NCBI RefSeq assembly: GCF_029633865.1
Contig: NC_079216.1
Location: 16,714,505-16,778,504 of the forward strand
Reading direction: 5' to 3'
From: Lampris incognitus
Taxonomy: Eukaryota > Chordata > Actinopteri > Lampriformes > Lampridae
DNA: 64,000 bases
The notes beneath the pieces were generated by a model that saw only the letters and a program-made list of their open reading frames with translations, did no database searches and was not told the DNA's origin. The position numbers and the translations under genes are program-made. This document shows positions 9,556 through 20,044 of the stretch, in pieces. Each line of letters starts with the position of its first letter. Position 1 is the stretch's first letter.

Positions 9556-12445
9556 TTGTGGTTGCTCGCACCGAGACCTGGCCATCACCACTGACAACAC
9601 CGTGGTGACGCCAACTCGGACTGTGAGGAATCTGGGTGTGATCCTGGACGGCCAAATGTCGTTTGCTGAAAACGTTGCATCGGTTGCTTGCTCCTACAGA
9701 TTTCTCCTCTATAACAACAGGAGGATTCGCCCATTCCTCACCGACGAGATGGCACAGGTGCTCATCCAGGCTCTGGTCATCTCCCGGCTGGACTACGGCA
9801 ACTCCCTCCTTGCTGGCGCCCCGGCGTCAGCCATCAGACCTCTGGAGCTTGTTCAGAAAGTTGCAACTCGTCTGGTGTTCAACCACCCTAAGTTCTCCCA
9901 CACAACTCCCCTTCTCATGTCCCTACACTGGCTCCCAGTAGCTGCTCGCATCCAGTTTAAGACTCTGGTGCTAGACTACAGGACAGTGAAAGGAACAGCT
10001 CCTTCCTATCTCCAGGCCATGGTCAAGCCCTACACCCCCGCCCGACCACTTCACTCTGCTGCCTCGGGACGCCTGGTTGCCCCGTCGCTCAGAGGTCCCT
10101 GCTGCCGATCGACCCGGTCACGGCTCTTTTCTGTACTGGCCCCACAGTGGTGGAATGAACTCCCCACTGATGTCAAGACAGTGGAGTCGCTGCCCATCTT
10201 TCGGCACAGGTTGAAAACTCACCTCTTTAAGAACTACTACCCTGTTACTGGTTCTTAGCACTTATTGTATTCACTCATTAAAAAAAAACTCTTTCTTGCA
10301 ATTTTACTTTAGCACTGGTTTTGCTCTTAGATGCTTGTTTAGATGCACTTATGTCCTCTGATGACTGGTAGTTCTCCTGATTTCCTATGTTAGCTCATCA
10401 TCCGTGCATCTCGATGGGTGGTGGGGGGCGAAAGGTCCAGGAATGGCCTGCGTCTTCCACCAATCCGGGCGTACATGGATGACTTGACCACCATAGCAAC
10501 AACAAAACCATGCACCAGACGCCTGCTGCAGAAACTCCAGGAGAACATCAAGTGGGCACGAATGGAGTTTAAACCAAGTAAATCTCGCAGCATCTCCATT
10601 GTCAAAGGCCAACTAGCAGATGAATGGTTCTGCATTAGTGATCAACCAATCCCCACAGTCCGGGAGAAGCCCATCAAGAGCCTCGGACGGTGGTACAATG
10701 CAGACCTCAAAGACACCCAGCAACTGGAGCAACTTCGCCAGGATACAATCAGTGGCCTCAGGCAAATCAACAACACTGCACTGCCCGGGAAGTTAAAGCT
10801 TTGGTGCTTTCAGTTTGGGCTGCTACCCCAACTCATGTGGCCAATAACCATGTATGAAGTCTCACTATCTCATGCCAATCGCTTGGAGAGGCTAGTGAAC
10901 TCGCAGGTGAGGAAGTGGCTTGGACTGCCAAGGTGCCTCAGCAGTGTTGGACTCTACGGCAATGGAGCCCTCGCACTGCCAATTTCCAGCCTGGTTGAGG
11001 AATTCAAATGTGCCAAAGTGAGGCTGGACATGTCCCTCACAGAATCCCGAGACCCAGTAGTGAGAGGAGTTGCTCCAACCCTAGCAACAGGGAAGAAATT
11101 GACCCCGGCTGCAGCTGTACTGGAGGCGAAATCTGCCCTCCGCCACCGAGACGTAGTAGGCCATGTTCAACAAGGCAGAGGTGACCTTGGCCTGGGAACA
11201 AAAACACCTACCTGGCAAAAGGCGACTACTACCGAACGGCGAACTATGGTGGTTGAGGAGGTCCGCCGACAGGAAGAAGCAGCCAGATGTGCTAAAGCCG
11301 TAGCACAAGCCAAACAGGGTCGCTGGATGAGGTGGGAGGGTGTTGAAAAGAGGAAACTCACATGGAGTGAGCTCTGGAGCATGGAATCAAACAGGCTGAG
11401 TTTCATCATCAAGGCCACATATGATGTCCTGCCCTCTCCCATAAATCTAAATCTCTGGCTTGGAGAGAATCCATCTTGCTCCCTGTGAACAGCCCCAGCA
11501 ACCCTCAAGCATATCTTGGTTGGCTGCAAGACCAGCCTTACCCAAGGCAGATACACCTGGCGACATAATCAGGTGCTTGGCAGCTGAACTCGATTGCAAG
11601 AGGGTTTCCATCAATGCCCAACCCTTCAACAACCAGGAAGAGCGCCGGCGGTTTCCAGCTTTCATTCGAGAGGGGGATAAACTGAAGGCCAACCCTTCAC
11701 TTCCCAACTTAGGCTCACTAAACTCAGCCAGGGATTGGGAAATGCGAGTGGACTTAGGCCAGAAGCTCATCTTCCCGACAGAGATCACAACAACCACCTT
11801 GCGACCAGACCTCGTCCTCTGGTCCAATTCTAACCAGCTCGCTTACATCATTGAGCTCACAGTCCCCTGGGAGGATGCAGTCGATGAAGCGTAGGAGCGT
11901 AAAAAGCTGCGGTACGCCAACCTAGCAGCCGAAGCAGAGGACAGAAGCTGGAAGGTGAAGGTGCGCCCTGTGGAGGTGGGTTGTAGGGGCTTTGTTGCCA
12001 GCTCCACAGCAAAACTCCTGAGGGAACTAGGAGTCAGGGGGCAGGCCCACAGGAGAGTGATCAAAGAGCTAGCCAACACTGCTGAGAGGACTAGCCACTG
12101 GATCTGGCTCAAAAGGAGAGACGCCGTCTGGGCTGCCAGGGTGAACAGCTAACCACAGGTCACGCACCCAGGACCGATCGACCTGTGGTGGGCCTGCCTC
12201 AGCGGAGGGTGTCTTGTGATAAAAGGCCGAAACACCCTGTGATGCTGAGGTACACAACTGATGATGTGTCCTGGTGGTGGCAATGTCACCTTGGCAGACA
12301 TCTCCAGTTTGATCTCCACTGAATCTGTTGCAGTGCAAACACTAGGGATTTTAACAACCAGTCCTTTTTTGAATCTTGTTAAATGCGCTTATTGTAAGTC
12401 GCTTTGGATAAAAGCGTCGGCTAAATGACTGTAATGTAATGTACA
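9556..12445 (+). mobile_element. Second L2-type LINE copy, 5'-truncated, inserted in the MULE protease and interrupted
   Basis: From about 9556 the sequence matches the 3' half of the LINE at 1250-2165: LAITTDNTVVTPTRTVRNLG through WWNELPTDVKT to KNYYPVTGS, ending at a TAG at 10258. The 3' UTR is cut at 10392 by another LINE and resumes at 12377 with GTTAAATGCGCTTATTGTAA, ending in TGTAATGTAATGTA near 12445. The frame is open from 9491 only because it fuses by chance to the protease exon. The copy lacks the palm motifs, so it was dead on arrival. Confidence 0.88.
10393..12381 (+). mobile_element. Non-LTR retrotransposon with restriction-like endonuclease, nested in the L2-type LINE
   Basis: The insert is bounded by TGTTA at 10388-10392 and 12377-12381, a likely target-site duplication. 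Frame 10418-11488 begins inside the RT palm (RAYMDDLTTIATT, with the DD pair) and continues through a thumb/linker. A zinc-knuckle block then starts Cys-Ser-Leu, but its second Cys codon is TGA (11486-11488); in the same frame KHILVGCKTS supplies the His and last Cys. After a frame change near 11580 the frame ending at 11894 carries RPDLVLW and IIELTVPWED, the PD-(D/E)xK core of a restriction-like endonuclease. A stop at 11892 interrupts the C-terminal helix. RT, CCHC, then RLE is the order of R2/NeSL/Hero-type elements; the clade is not decided. Confidence 0.82.
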
Positions 12446-13000
12446 TTTGCATAATTTGCATGTATTATTTATGCATCAATAAGCTTGTTTTTATTTTGAA
12501 TTGATGGCTAAATCCTTCATGTAGGGACCAATACAAATTTGTTCCCCATACAGTGAGTACTTCAAAATGCGCTTCAACAGGCATAGGAAGACTGACTGAG
12601 TGGGGCTGAACTGGAAAGGAGCAACCATCAACCACACCCAACAACAGGATGGATTCAGCTGTGAGGTGTCTGTTATGGAGGTGAACAAAACATGATGTTT
12701 GCATATCCTCTACTCTTTGTCACATTTGATAACCAATTTTGACATTGTGTAGTCGGAAAGTCATACAAAACATTTAAATTCATTGTTAATATCTAGATGG
12801 CAAGACACATCATTGACAACCTACAGAACATCCCATCACATCTGACCTTAGACCCCTCCAAGAAGGCCATGTTGCTGAAGAGAGGAGAGTTTGCTGAGAA
12901 GATTTTGGATGCATCAGGTGTGCACAAAGAAATGAACAGGAACACAATGTATTAATGCTATTACCCAGAGTGTGAGATTTTATAGTAGGTTTTCTTACAG

Positions 13001-14236
13001 TCTTCAGAGTCGACAACTGCTGCTTCATGTGTGGATCCCATTCTATACCCAGAGGATCTGCACTTGTGACTAATTGGGTTCATACTTTTGTTTCACTTAA
13101 AATTCTGTACGGTTTATTATTCTCTATGACACGTTATATATCGCTGTTTGGTAGATAACACAGTGACACTGCACTTGCAGTATTTTTTTTTTTTTGGTCA
13201 TTTCACAGCTGCTTTTATCCAAACCCTCACGCTCTGCCATGATAAAAAAGAGCTGTTTTTTTTTCCTTGGAAAGCCTGTCTGCTGTTATAGCACATGCTT
13301 GTTTTAACAGGCTCGAATGTCAACTTCATAGTGCTCGGTTCTCAAGTTAATCACGCCACAGACACACAGACTGACACAGACTTAAGTTCTGCCTTTATTG
13401 TTAGATGTTTATTTGTAGACTATAAATTAGATTAAATTCACTTTGAGTGCAACATAATTCAAAGAAAAAAAGAATGGTTGTAATGTTTTAAGGCTCATTA
13501 GTTAATAATAGGAAGTGATCCACATTTTCATGAATTAACATTATTTGATTAGCAGCTCAAGTTGGTTCCTTTACAACTGGCACTTGTTGGGGTGAGAATC
13601 AATTATCTGGGAGAAGCACACAGATTACCTTTCTACAGTACCAGTTTTTCTCAGCAACCTCTGAGGAGGGGTAAAAAACATCCCCATGTGGCGAGTAGAT
13701 CAAGCCTCCAGGAAGTTTGTCATGACAGCCTCAGCTCATGTAGAATGCCTGAACACACCTGGTGTAGAACATCTCAGTCTGAAACCCTATTCAGAGGCTT
13801 ACTGCAGCACAACCACAGTAACAGCTAGTACAGATACAATTTGGTCATTTAGCAGGTGCTTTTATCCAAAGCGACAGTATGATGAGATAGTGTTGGGGTT
13901 ATGTGCTCAAGGGCACTATTGTAAGGAAATGTTATGGCAATGATCATCAAGTGTCCTGGCCCTTTCAGTCACTGGTCAGGTGATCTAACCACTGGGCTAC
14001 CTACCGTCCAGTATTCAATCTTTATGATGGGTTTCACTAATGATAGTGATGTGTAATCATACAGTAGTTTGAATCTAGTATCAAGTGCTACTTTCATTAA
14101 TATTTTTCCGATTTAAATCCGGCAGATTGCTTGCTCTGTGTGCATGAAGTGGTTCCACTCGGAGTGTCTCAGTATGACGCAGAGGGAATTCAATATTCAG
14201 CAAGGCCAAGAGTGGAAGTGCCGTCTCTGCAGTTAA
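13001..14236 (+). pseudogene. PHD finger encoded by the last two exons of the MULE gene
   Basis: An exon starting at 13001 after TTTCTTACAG reads FRVDNCCFMCG, giving the first CxxC pair. The exon 14126-14236 after a CAG acceptor reads IACSVCMKWFHSEC, then WKCRLCS and a TAA. Together they give a Cys4-His-Cys3 pattern: CxxC, CxxC, x4-His, xxC, CxxC, with the aromatic residue before the last pair. PHD fingers usually read histone H3 tails, so in a transposon this could steer integration or chromatin binding; that role is inference. The 1 kb intron between the two halves contains other repeats, and the donor of the first half is uncertain (a GT follows ...GSAL near 13066). Confidence 0.7.
13180..14020 (+). 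repeat. Short repeat fragments with the fish TTTTATCCAAAGCGAC motif
   Basis: 13838-14010 reads like a dispersed fish element: GGTCATTTAGCAGGTGC, TTTTATCCAAAGCGACAGTA, CTCAAGGGCACTATTG, ATCTAACCACTGGGCTACC. A weaker partial match lies near 13198-13225. They sit in the intron between the PHD halves. No coding capacity is seen. Confidence 0.5.
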
Positions 14237-14239
14237 CAA

Positions 14240-15340
14240 GGGTAAACTCAGGTAGGAATACAATGTATATCATTAAGCCCCTTGACACAAGGAAAAACAA
14301 CTTCCTCTCACTGACAAAACTGTAAGACATGGCCTTCCCAAATAAGACTCTAACACAAACATTTTATCAACAGGCGGCATTGGAATGTTTCCCGAGCCCT
14401 ACTACAGCCTTGTGTTGTGGAATGGAGCCTGTCACTTTTGCCAAGTGTAATGTTTATTTGTTTTTTGATTTTGTACATATTTCCGGTTACATGTGTAGCA
14501 TGGTGTTACTTTTTGTAAATGAACCCCCTTTTGTTATACATTTTTCTCATCTGCCTCCTACTTCATCACCTCTGTGGTCTGGCTTTCTGACAAGAAGTTA
14601 AATAAAATGTCAGGAGATATATTTCCACAAAAGGTCTGAATAGGTCTGCTACTGAAAGAATATGGACTACTTGCAATTCACATTCATACCTTGTATTTAG
14701 GGGCCAGGCAGCTCAGCTGCTGGTCCTGCTTGTTATTGCCAATATTCTGCTTCTGAATCTTCTTCTTGGAAATTTGCCTTCCCATTCATGAAAAATCACC
14801 AATTTTGCACATAGCTCCAGGCTCAGCAGGCATTGTGGGCCAGTAGTCCTGATGGTGGCACTACGGTAACTATCTCAAGTTTAAAACTTTGGCTGTGTGC
14901 GCTATCACTTTGCAACCACCACCAAAATGTAGGCCCAAGTGAGTGGAAATGTTCATATGCTTTGAGCTGGCAGGAATTATGAAGTCCATCCCTGTTTTTC
15001 TCAAAAACTGTAAAACCTATCAAACCCATCTCCTCCCACATTTTTTTGGTCAATTCACACCACATTTGCTATACTGCATCTCCAGAGACTGTCCTCCTCA
15101 AACTCTCCTTCCAGGATTTTTGAAATATCAAAAATGGAGCCCACAGTGCATCAAAAATGTTTTACTGTAAACAGTGCTGTATGCAGCTACTGTAAATTCT
15201 TGCTCAGTAAATCTCCAATGTTTACGTTTCATGACATGGTAAGTGCAGCATGCCATTTTTCAGAATTTTATCTCAAAAACGTAATTCTGTCCTTACGTAA
15301 ACGATTGCTTTAGATGCAAAAGAAATACACTACCCACAAC
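14240..15340. other. Non-coding stretch, probable ancient repeat
   Basis: Downstream of the PHD exon I find no splice-supported coding exon. 14820-15180 has the look of a dispersed non-coding repeat (GAGTGGAAATGTTCATATGC, TTCTCAAAAACTGTAAAACC, ATTCACACCACATTTGC), but I cannot assign it to a family. Confidence 0.4.
14601..14606 (+). promoter_or_regulatory. Candidate polyadenylation signal of the MULE gene
   Basis: A canonical AATAAA lies 365 bases after the stop codon of the PHD exon, in the same orientation. It is the first such hexamer downstream of the stop that I noticed. Confidence 0.4.
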
Positions 15341-15354
15341 CCTATAAAATCAGA

Positions 15355-15960
15355 ATGGGTTTTTATTGCCAGGTAAGTTTACACATACAAGGAATTTGTT
15401 TTGACAGTGGTGCATAACACTAAAATAGACAACAGTAGACAAGGTGCAAGGGGGCAAGACAGGGCAGTGCAAAAAGGCAGGACAGTGCAAAAACCTCAAA
15501 GAGCAAATTATGCAATGTAGGCCTATGTACAATATGTGCAGGGTGATGTCTGCAATGTAGTCCTATATGCTATACTGTACAATCAAGTGTCATGTAAAGT
15601 GCAGTGGTGCTGCAGGGCCAAGGTCAGAGTTTGCCGTCGGGAAGAAGAAGCTGTTTTTGTGGTGAGAGGTTTTGGTCCTGAGGGGAGTGGCTGAAAGAGT
15701 TTGTGACTGGGGTGGCAGGGCCCTGGAGGCGTACAGGTCCTGAAGGGATGGCAGGTTGCAGCCGATCACCCTCTGAGCAGAGCGGGTGACAGGCTGCACC
15801 CTGGCCTTGTCATTGGCTGTGGCAGGGGCATACCAGATGGTGTTGGAGGAGGTGAGGATGGACTCAATGATGGAGGTGTAGAAGTGCACCATCATTGTCT
15901 TTGGCAGGTTGAACCTCTTCAGCTGTCTCAGGAAGTACATCTTCTGCTGTGCCTTCTTGG
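15355..15960 (-). mobile_element. LINE 3' end, RT C-terminus
   Basis: On the minus strand 15940-15590 reads MYFLRQLKRFNLPKTMMVHF, IIESILTSSNTIWYA and SAQRVIGCNLPSLQDLYASR, the C-terminal thumb/connection region found in many fish LINE ORF2s. It continues to RTKTSHHKNSFFF and a Cys-poor 3' UTR with GCACTG and TTTTTGCACTGTCCTGCC repeats down to about 15355. The catalytic domain is absent, so this is a 5'-truncated copy. Confidence 0.8.
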
Positions 15961-16190
15961 TGAGGGATGTAACAGTGAGCGAATTTGTGTATTTGTGGTC
16001 TTCCCTGTCCCCTGGGTTGCCACAACATGCAAACCTGGTGATTGCCTAAGTCATACTGTGAAGCCATCTCGGGGGTGAGGGATGTAACAGTGAGCGAGTG
16101 TGTGTATTTGTGGTCTTCCCTGTCCCCTGGGTTGCCACAACATGCAAACCTGGTGATTGCCTAAGTAATACTGTGAAGCCATCTCGGGCT
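15961..16190 (+). repeat. Tandem duplication, two copies of 115 bp
   Basis: The block starting TGAGGGATGTAACAGTGAGC occurs at 15961 and again at 16076, and the two 115-bp copies are nearly identical to the end (AAGCCATCTCGGG). The first copy begins inside the RT fragment boundary, so the duplication happened after, or together with, insertion of that LINE. Confidence 0.9.
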
Positions 16191-16269
16191 TTTCACTTGG
16201 CAGGTTGCTCAACAAGATCATGAATTGCCCTTGGTGTCTAAGATTGTGAGTTCAAACCTTGAGTGATGC

Positions 16270-19130
16270 AGAACAAACATGCGAATGCCTACTCAGGCAT
16301 TGTGCTGTGGATTCAAGATATATATGAAGCAGGCAGTGTCCAAACACTCTGCCAGCTCTAAACTGGCCACTGGTGGCATTCCCCCTGGTGCTGTGTCCCC
16401 CACACTGGCTGGGAGCCCCCATCCACTGGTGTATGATGGTCAGGTGCGCTCTTCTACTGCACCCATTCCACAGCCACCTTCTGTTCTGATTGTGGGTGAT
16501 TCTATTATCAGGGACGTCAGGTCGAACACAGCTGTAACACACTGCTTTCCAGGTGCCAAGGTAAATGACATTCTGGTAGAGCTTCCTAGTCTGCTATCCC
16601 AATATACCTCTGTTGAGAACGTTGTCATTCACATTGGCACAAATGATATTCCATGGCAGCAGTCAGAGCTTTGAAAATCGGATTTCATCCATCTTTTTAA
16701 CCTTTTAAAACTTAGTATGAAGGAAGTTTTTATCTCTGGCCCACTTCCTACTTTTGGTCGTGGCATTGGTGGTTTTAGCAGACTTTTGCAGCTTCACGCC
16801 TGGCTTCAGTCACAGTGCTCTCTTTTACGATTTGGTTTTATTGACAATTTTAATCCTTTCTGGGAGAGCTCTTCTATTTTTAAACGTGATGGACTCCATC
16901 CAAATCGAGCTGGCTCACGAAGGCTGGCTGAAAACGTGTTTTATTCCATCGTCTCCAACTCTCATGTTTGTGCTATCGACAATAACGTTTGGGGTCTGCA
17001 CCTGTGTGAGGACAGTTCTGTCACTAACTGACATCCACAGGAGCAGAGTGGTTTCAATTTTGGTTCCGTTGTAAACCATACTTATTCAGGTCCTTTGGTC
17101 ATACCAATGACCGTCACCCTGCCATACTAATTCCTGTAATAATAAACCATAGACACAGACCCCGTAATCTTCCTGTAACATACAGGGAGCTAAACAATTT
17201 GTTGCCAGTTCGGACTTCAATTATCAGTCCCCCACAAAGCCATGCACCTCAGACAATAAAAATGGCTTTATTAAACGTCAGGTTACTAACTAACAAGCCA
17301 TTTTTAGTTAATGATCTCATAAGTACCTATAACCTGGAGTTCACCCTACTGACCGAGACTTGGCTGGATAGAAATGGCGCAGTCACGCTTATTGAGACTG
17401 CACCTCCTGGCTTCAAATTTATCCATACCACCAGATCTGATAAGAAAGGCAGTGGAATAGCTGCTGTCTTCTCTGATTCCTATAGCTGCAAGGAAATCCC
17501 CCTCGGGAAATTCATGTCTTTTGAATACCTTGCTTTTACTATACATTGTAATGCTACGATTTTAATAATTACTGTCTATTGGCCACCAAAATCCAAACAT
17601 GGCTTTCTTGATGAATTTTCAGGAACTACTGTCTATGGTTTCCACTGATTATGATTGTTTCATCATCCTGGGTGATTTTAATGTTCATGTTGACAATCAA
17701 ACAGACCCCAATGCTAGAAACCCAATTAATTAGCTTACTGGAGGCATTTGCTCTCACTCAGCATGTTTCTGGACCCACCCACAATAAGGGGCATACTCTA
17801 GACTAGACTTAGTCATATCAAAAGGACTTAATATTACTGTATCATGTGTCATGGATGTTGCTATCTCTGATCACTGTTGTATATTTTTTGATGTGTCTGC
17901 TCTTCCTATACAACAGAAGAGCACTCGAATGATCAAAAAAGGCTTCATTGATAATAATACAATTGAAACCTTTCAGAAAACTGTAAATGAGTTGTCGCCG
18001 TTCATGCCATCACAAGCTGAGGATCTTATAAACAACTTCAACTCAAAAATACAAAATATCTTTGACAACATTGCACCTGTTAAAACTAAAAACATGGAAA
18101 AACAAAAAGCCCCCTGGAGAGATGGAGTGGTTGTTAGGCAGCTTAAGTGAGAGTGTCGCCAGGCAGAATGACAGTGGAGAAATACTAAACTTTAGGTTCA
18201 CCATGAAATTTACAAGGATAGACTGAATACAGCAAAGAAATTAAACAGGCCAGACAGTCTTTTTTCTCTGAAATCATTAATGAAAATATTAACAATAGTA
18301 AAGTGCTTTTCTCTACTATTGAGCGACTTATTAATCCACCATCTCCAAACCCATCAGAGATACTGTCCACTGAAAAATGTGTGCAATTCACTACTTTCTT
18401 CAATAACAAAATTACTGCCATTAGACAGAACACTAGTGCCTCAAGATCCAGTAATGAACCTACCCTCCAGTTCTCCAGAAATATCACTGGCGCCATGTCT
18501 CACTTTGACACTCTAGACCTTCTAAGTCTAGACAATATTGTTAAGCAGCTCAGGTCGTCCACCTGCTGCTTGGATCCTCTCCCCACCAGATCTTTTAAAA
18601 ATGTTTTTAATTGCATAGCACATGACGTTTTAGAAATTATTAACTACTCTCTTCAGGCAGGTATATTTCCTGCAGCACTTAAGACAGCTGTCGTTAAACC
18701 ACTTCTGAAGAAGAGTAATCTTGATGCGACAGTTATTGCCAACTACAGGCCCATCTCCAACTTACCATTCCTCAGCAAAATCCTTGAAAAAACAGTTTAT
18801 TCTCAAGTTAATAACTATTTAATATCTAACAACCTTCTAGGCATTTATCAATCAGGTTTTCGATCTCACCATAGTACAGAAACAACACTTACCAAAGTTG
18901 TGAACGATCTGCGTATGAACACAGACTCTAATAAATTGTCTGTTCTTGTGCTCCTGGATCTCAGTGCTGCTTTCGACACTGTTGATCATGATATTTTGCT
19001 AGAGAGATTAGAAAAATGGGTTGGCCTTTCTGGCCCAGTTCTCAACTGGTTTAGAAAATACCTTTAGGACAGGCAGTTCTTTGTGTCTATTGGAGACTTT
19101 TCCTCGGACAAAGTGGGTATAATGTGTGGG
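16270..19130 (+). mobile_element. CR1/L2-type LINE with esterase-like ORF1, 3' truncated
   Basis: ORF1 remnants at 16279-16674 and 16717-17031 encode an SGNH/GDSL-esterase-like domain: [12 protein letters not shown] carries the Gly-Asp-Ser nucleophile block, VVIHIGTNDI the GxND block, and DGLHPNRAG the Asp-x-x-His block. ORF2 starts near 17262 with an AP endonuclease region (MALLNVRLLTNK, LLTETWLD, then LGDFNVHVD in another frame near 17670). It continues with RT fingers (NYRPISNLPFLSKILEK), QSGFRSHHSTET and the catalytic VLLDLSAAFDTVDHDIL. The sequence stops at 19130, just before the PQGS and YADD boxes, where the inverted arm begins. Several frameshifts are present. Its 3' end was removed by a rearrangement rather than by normal insertion, since LINEs lose 5' ends. 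Confidence 0.85.
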
Positions 19131-19771
19131 CTAAACACGTTTAAATTTATTGATTGCTTGAATTTAACAAAATCGCTAATCAATGAAAACCAAAAGCTGT
19201 CATAGACGGATATATATATTACTAGAATAATCTACAATTGTGTCAAATACTGGCAAAGTTGTTGATCTAACCACATTTAACTGTATTTCTTTATTGATTT
19301 CTTGAATTTTACAAAATTGCTAATCAATAATCAATGAAAACCAAAAGCTGTCATAGATGGGGTCAGACCCGTTAGCTAGGGACTAACGTGTCTTATTAGT
19401 AGTTTACACTACAATTGGTTTGAGGTGTCTATGTCAAATATTGGCAAAAGTTATTGACCTAAACACATTTAAAGGTATTGTGAAAGTGTGAACCTACGGT
19501 CTTCCCCGTTCCTTCGGCTCTACAGTATTATTGATTTCTTGAATTTTTAAAAATTGCTTATCAATAATCAATGAAACCAAAAGCTGTCATAGATGGATAT
19601 ATATTACTAGAATAATCTACAACTGGTTTGAGGTGTCTATGTCAAATATTTGTAAAGTTATTGATTTATTTCCTGATTATGATTGTACTTTTACCTCGGT
19701 CCCTAACTAAGGCACAAAATGCCGAATGTGAACGTCTGTTGACTGTCCAATATGAAAACCACTTTACCTCG
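19131..19771 (-). repeat. Right inverted arm, three tandem units
   Basis: This is the reverse complement of the arm at 5465-5875. Unit starts marked by ATTGATTKCTTGAATTT lie near 19145, 19294 and 19529; the larger last spacing is due to a 46-bp SINE-2 scrap (19367-19412) and an extra GTGAACCTACGGTC segment. The outer end ACTTTACCTCG at 19761-19771 mirrors CGAGGTAAAGT at 5466. The chance frame at 19628-19834 is the counterpart of a minus frame at 5609-5298, and neither is a gene. Confidence 0.75.
19367..19412 (-). repeat. SINE-2 fragment inside the right arm
   Basis: GGTCAGACCCGTTAGC followed by ACTAACGTGTCTTATT matches the end of the tRNA-type repeats at 20045-20205 and 41556-41715. The fragment interrupts the second tandem unit of the arm. 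Confidence 0.6.
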
Positions 19772-20044
19772 GTAAGCTGCTCCACAGCGTCCTTCACAAC
19801 GTTCCCCGCTCACGGTGTGCCGAGCAGCAGATGAGCAGACGAGACGCAGCTGTCGAAGCGCTCCGAACACCCAGCCCCCCGTCCGGCTCCCTCGTCGCCG
19901 CCGTCATCAAACATGCAGAAACTCGTCTCCAAACTCCCAACGAAGTAGAGGCTAAGCCGACGTTATAAGCCACTGAGGTGTTGCACAACAGATGGCGTAA
20001 TTGACGCACTAATTGCTGAGTCTGATGAATCAAAGTCCGAGACA

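Larger units (their letters stand above)
8468..12917 (+). pseudogene. Ulp1/SENP-like (C48) cysteine protease part of the MULE gene, split by LINE insertion
   Basis: These exons follow the transposase and would encode a SUMO/ubiquitin-like-specific protease domain. Exon 8468-8605 gives IKSLWGKKDRGVVVAVIW. Exon 8733-8867 gives VMESYPQVLLNG with one in-frame TAG at 8793. The exon from 9293 gives VTFSDYNAVIGFVNIQNLHW, with the catalytic His-Trp. The exon from 9469 gives YFQAASVNVFLVAPSGG, where the expected catalytic Asp appears as Ala. After the LINE, exon 12554-12680 gives FKMRFNRHRKTD, a TGA at 12597 in place of a likely Trp, then INHTQQQDGFSCEVSVME with the catalytic Gln and Cys. Exon 12797-12917 gives the C-terminal helix MARHIIDNL. 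His-Asp-Gln-Cys order and spacing fit C48. Exon frames join across introns where donors are clear; the donor after the 9293 exon is not. Confidence 0.72.
6130..14606 (+). mobile_element. MULE-type DNA transposon gene with transposase, Ulp1 protease and PHD finger
   Basis: One long exon (6154 to about 7990) encodes a Mutator-like transposase. A chain of short exons follows, in the same direction and with AG/GT borders: 8468-8605, 8733-8867, from 9293, from 9469, 12554-12680, 12797-12917, from 13001, and 14126-14236. They spell a C48/Ulp1-like protease and a PHD finger. An AATAAA lies at 14601. Inside the protease an L2-type LINE (about 9556-12445) is inserted, itself containing a second LINE. 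The reading frame carries about one stop or shift per kilobase, so this copy is dead but fairly young. The arms at 5465-5875 and 19131-19771 could be its termini, but LINEs also fill 15355-19130. Confidence 0.75.

Noticed and set aside
5454-19786. GCTCCACA on both outer sides of the inverted arms as a target-site duplication
   Set aside because: On the right it lies 7 bases away from the end of the arm, and on the left it is explained as the start of the BEL LTR, so I regard the 8-bp match as chance.
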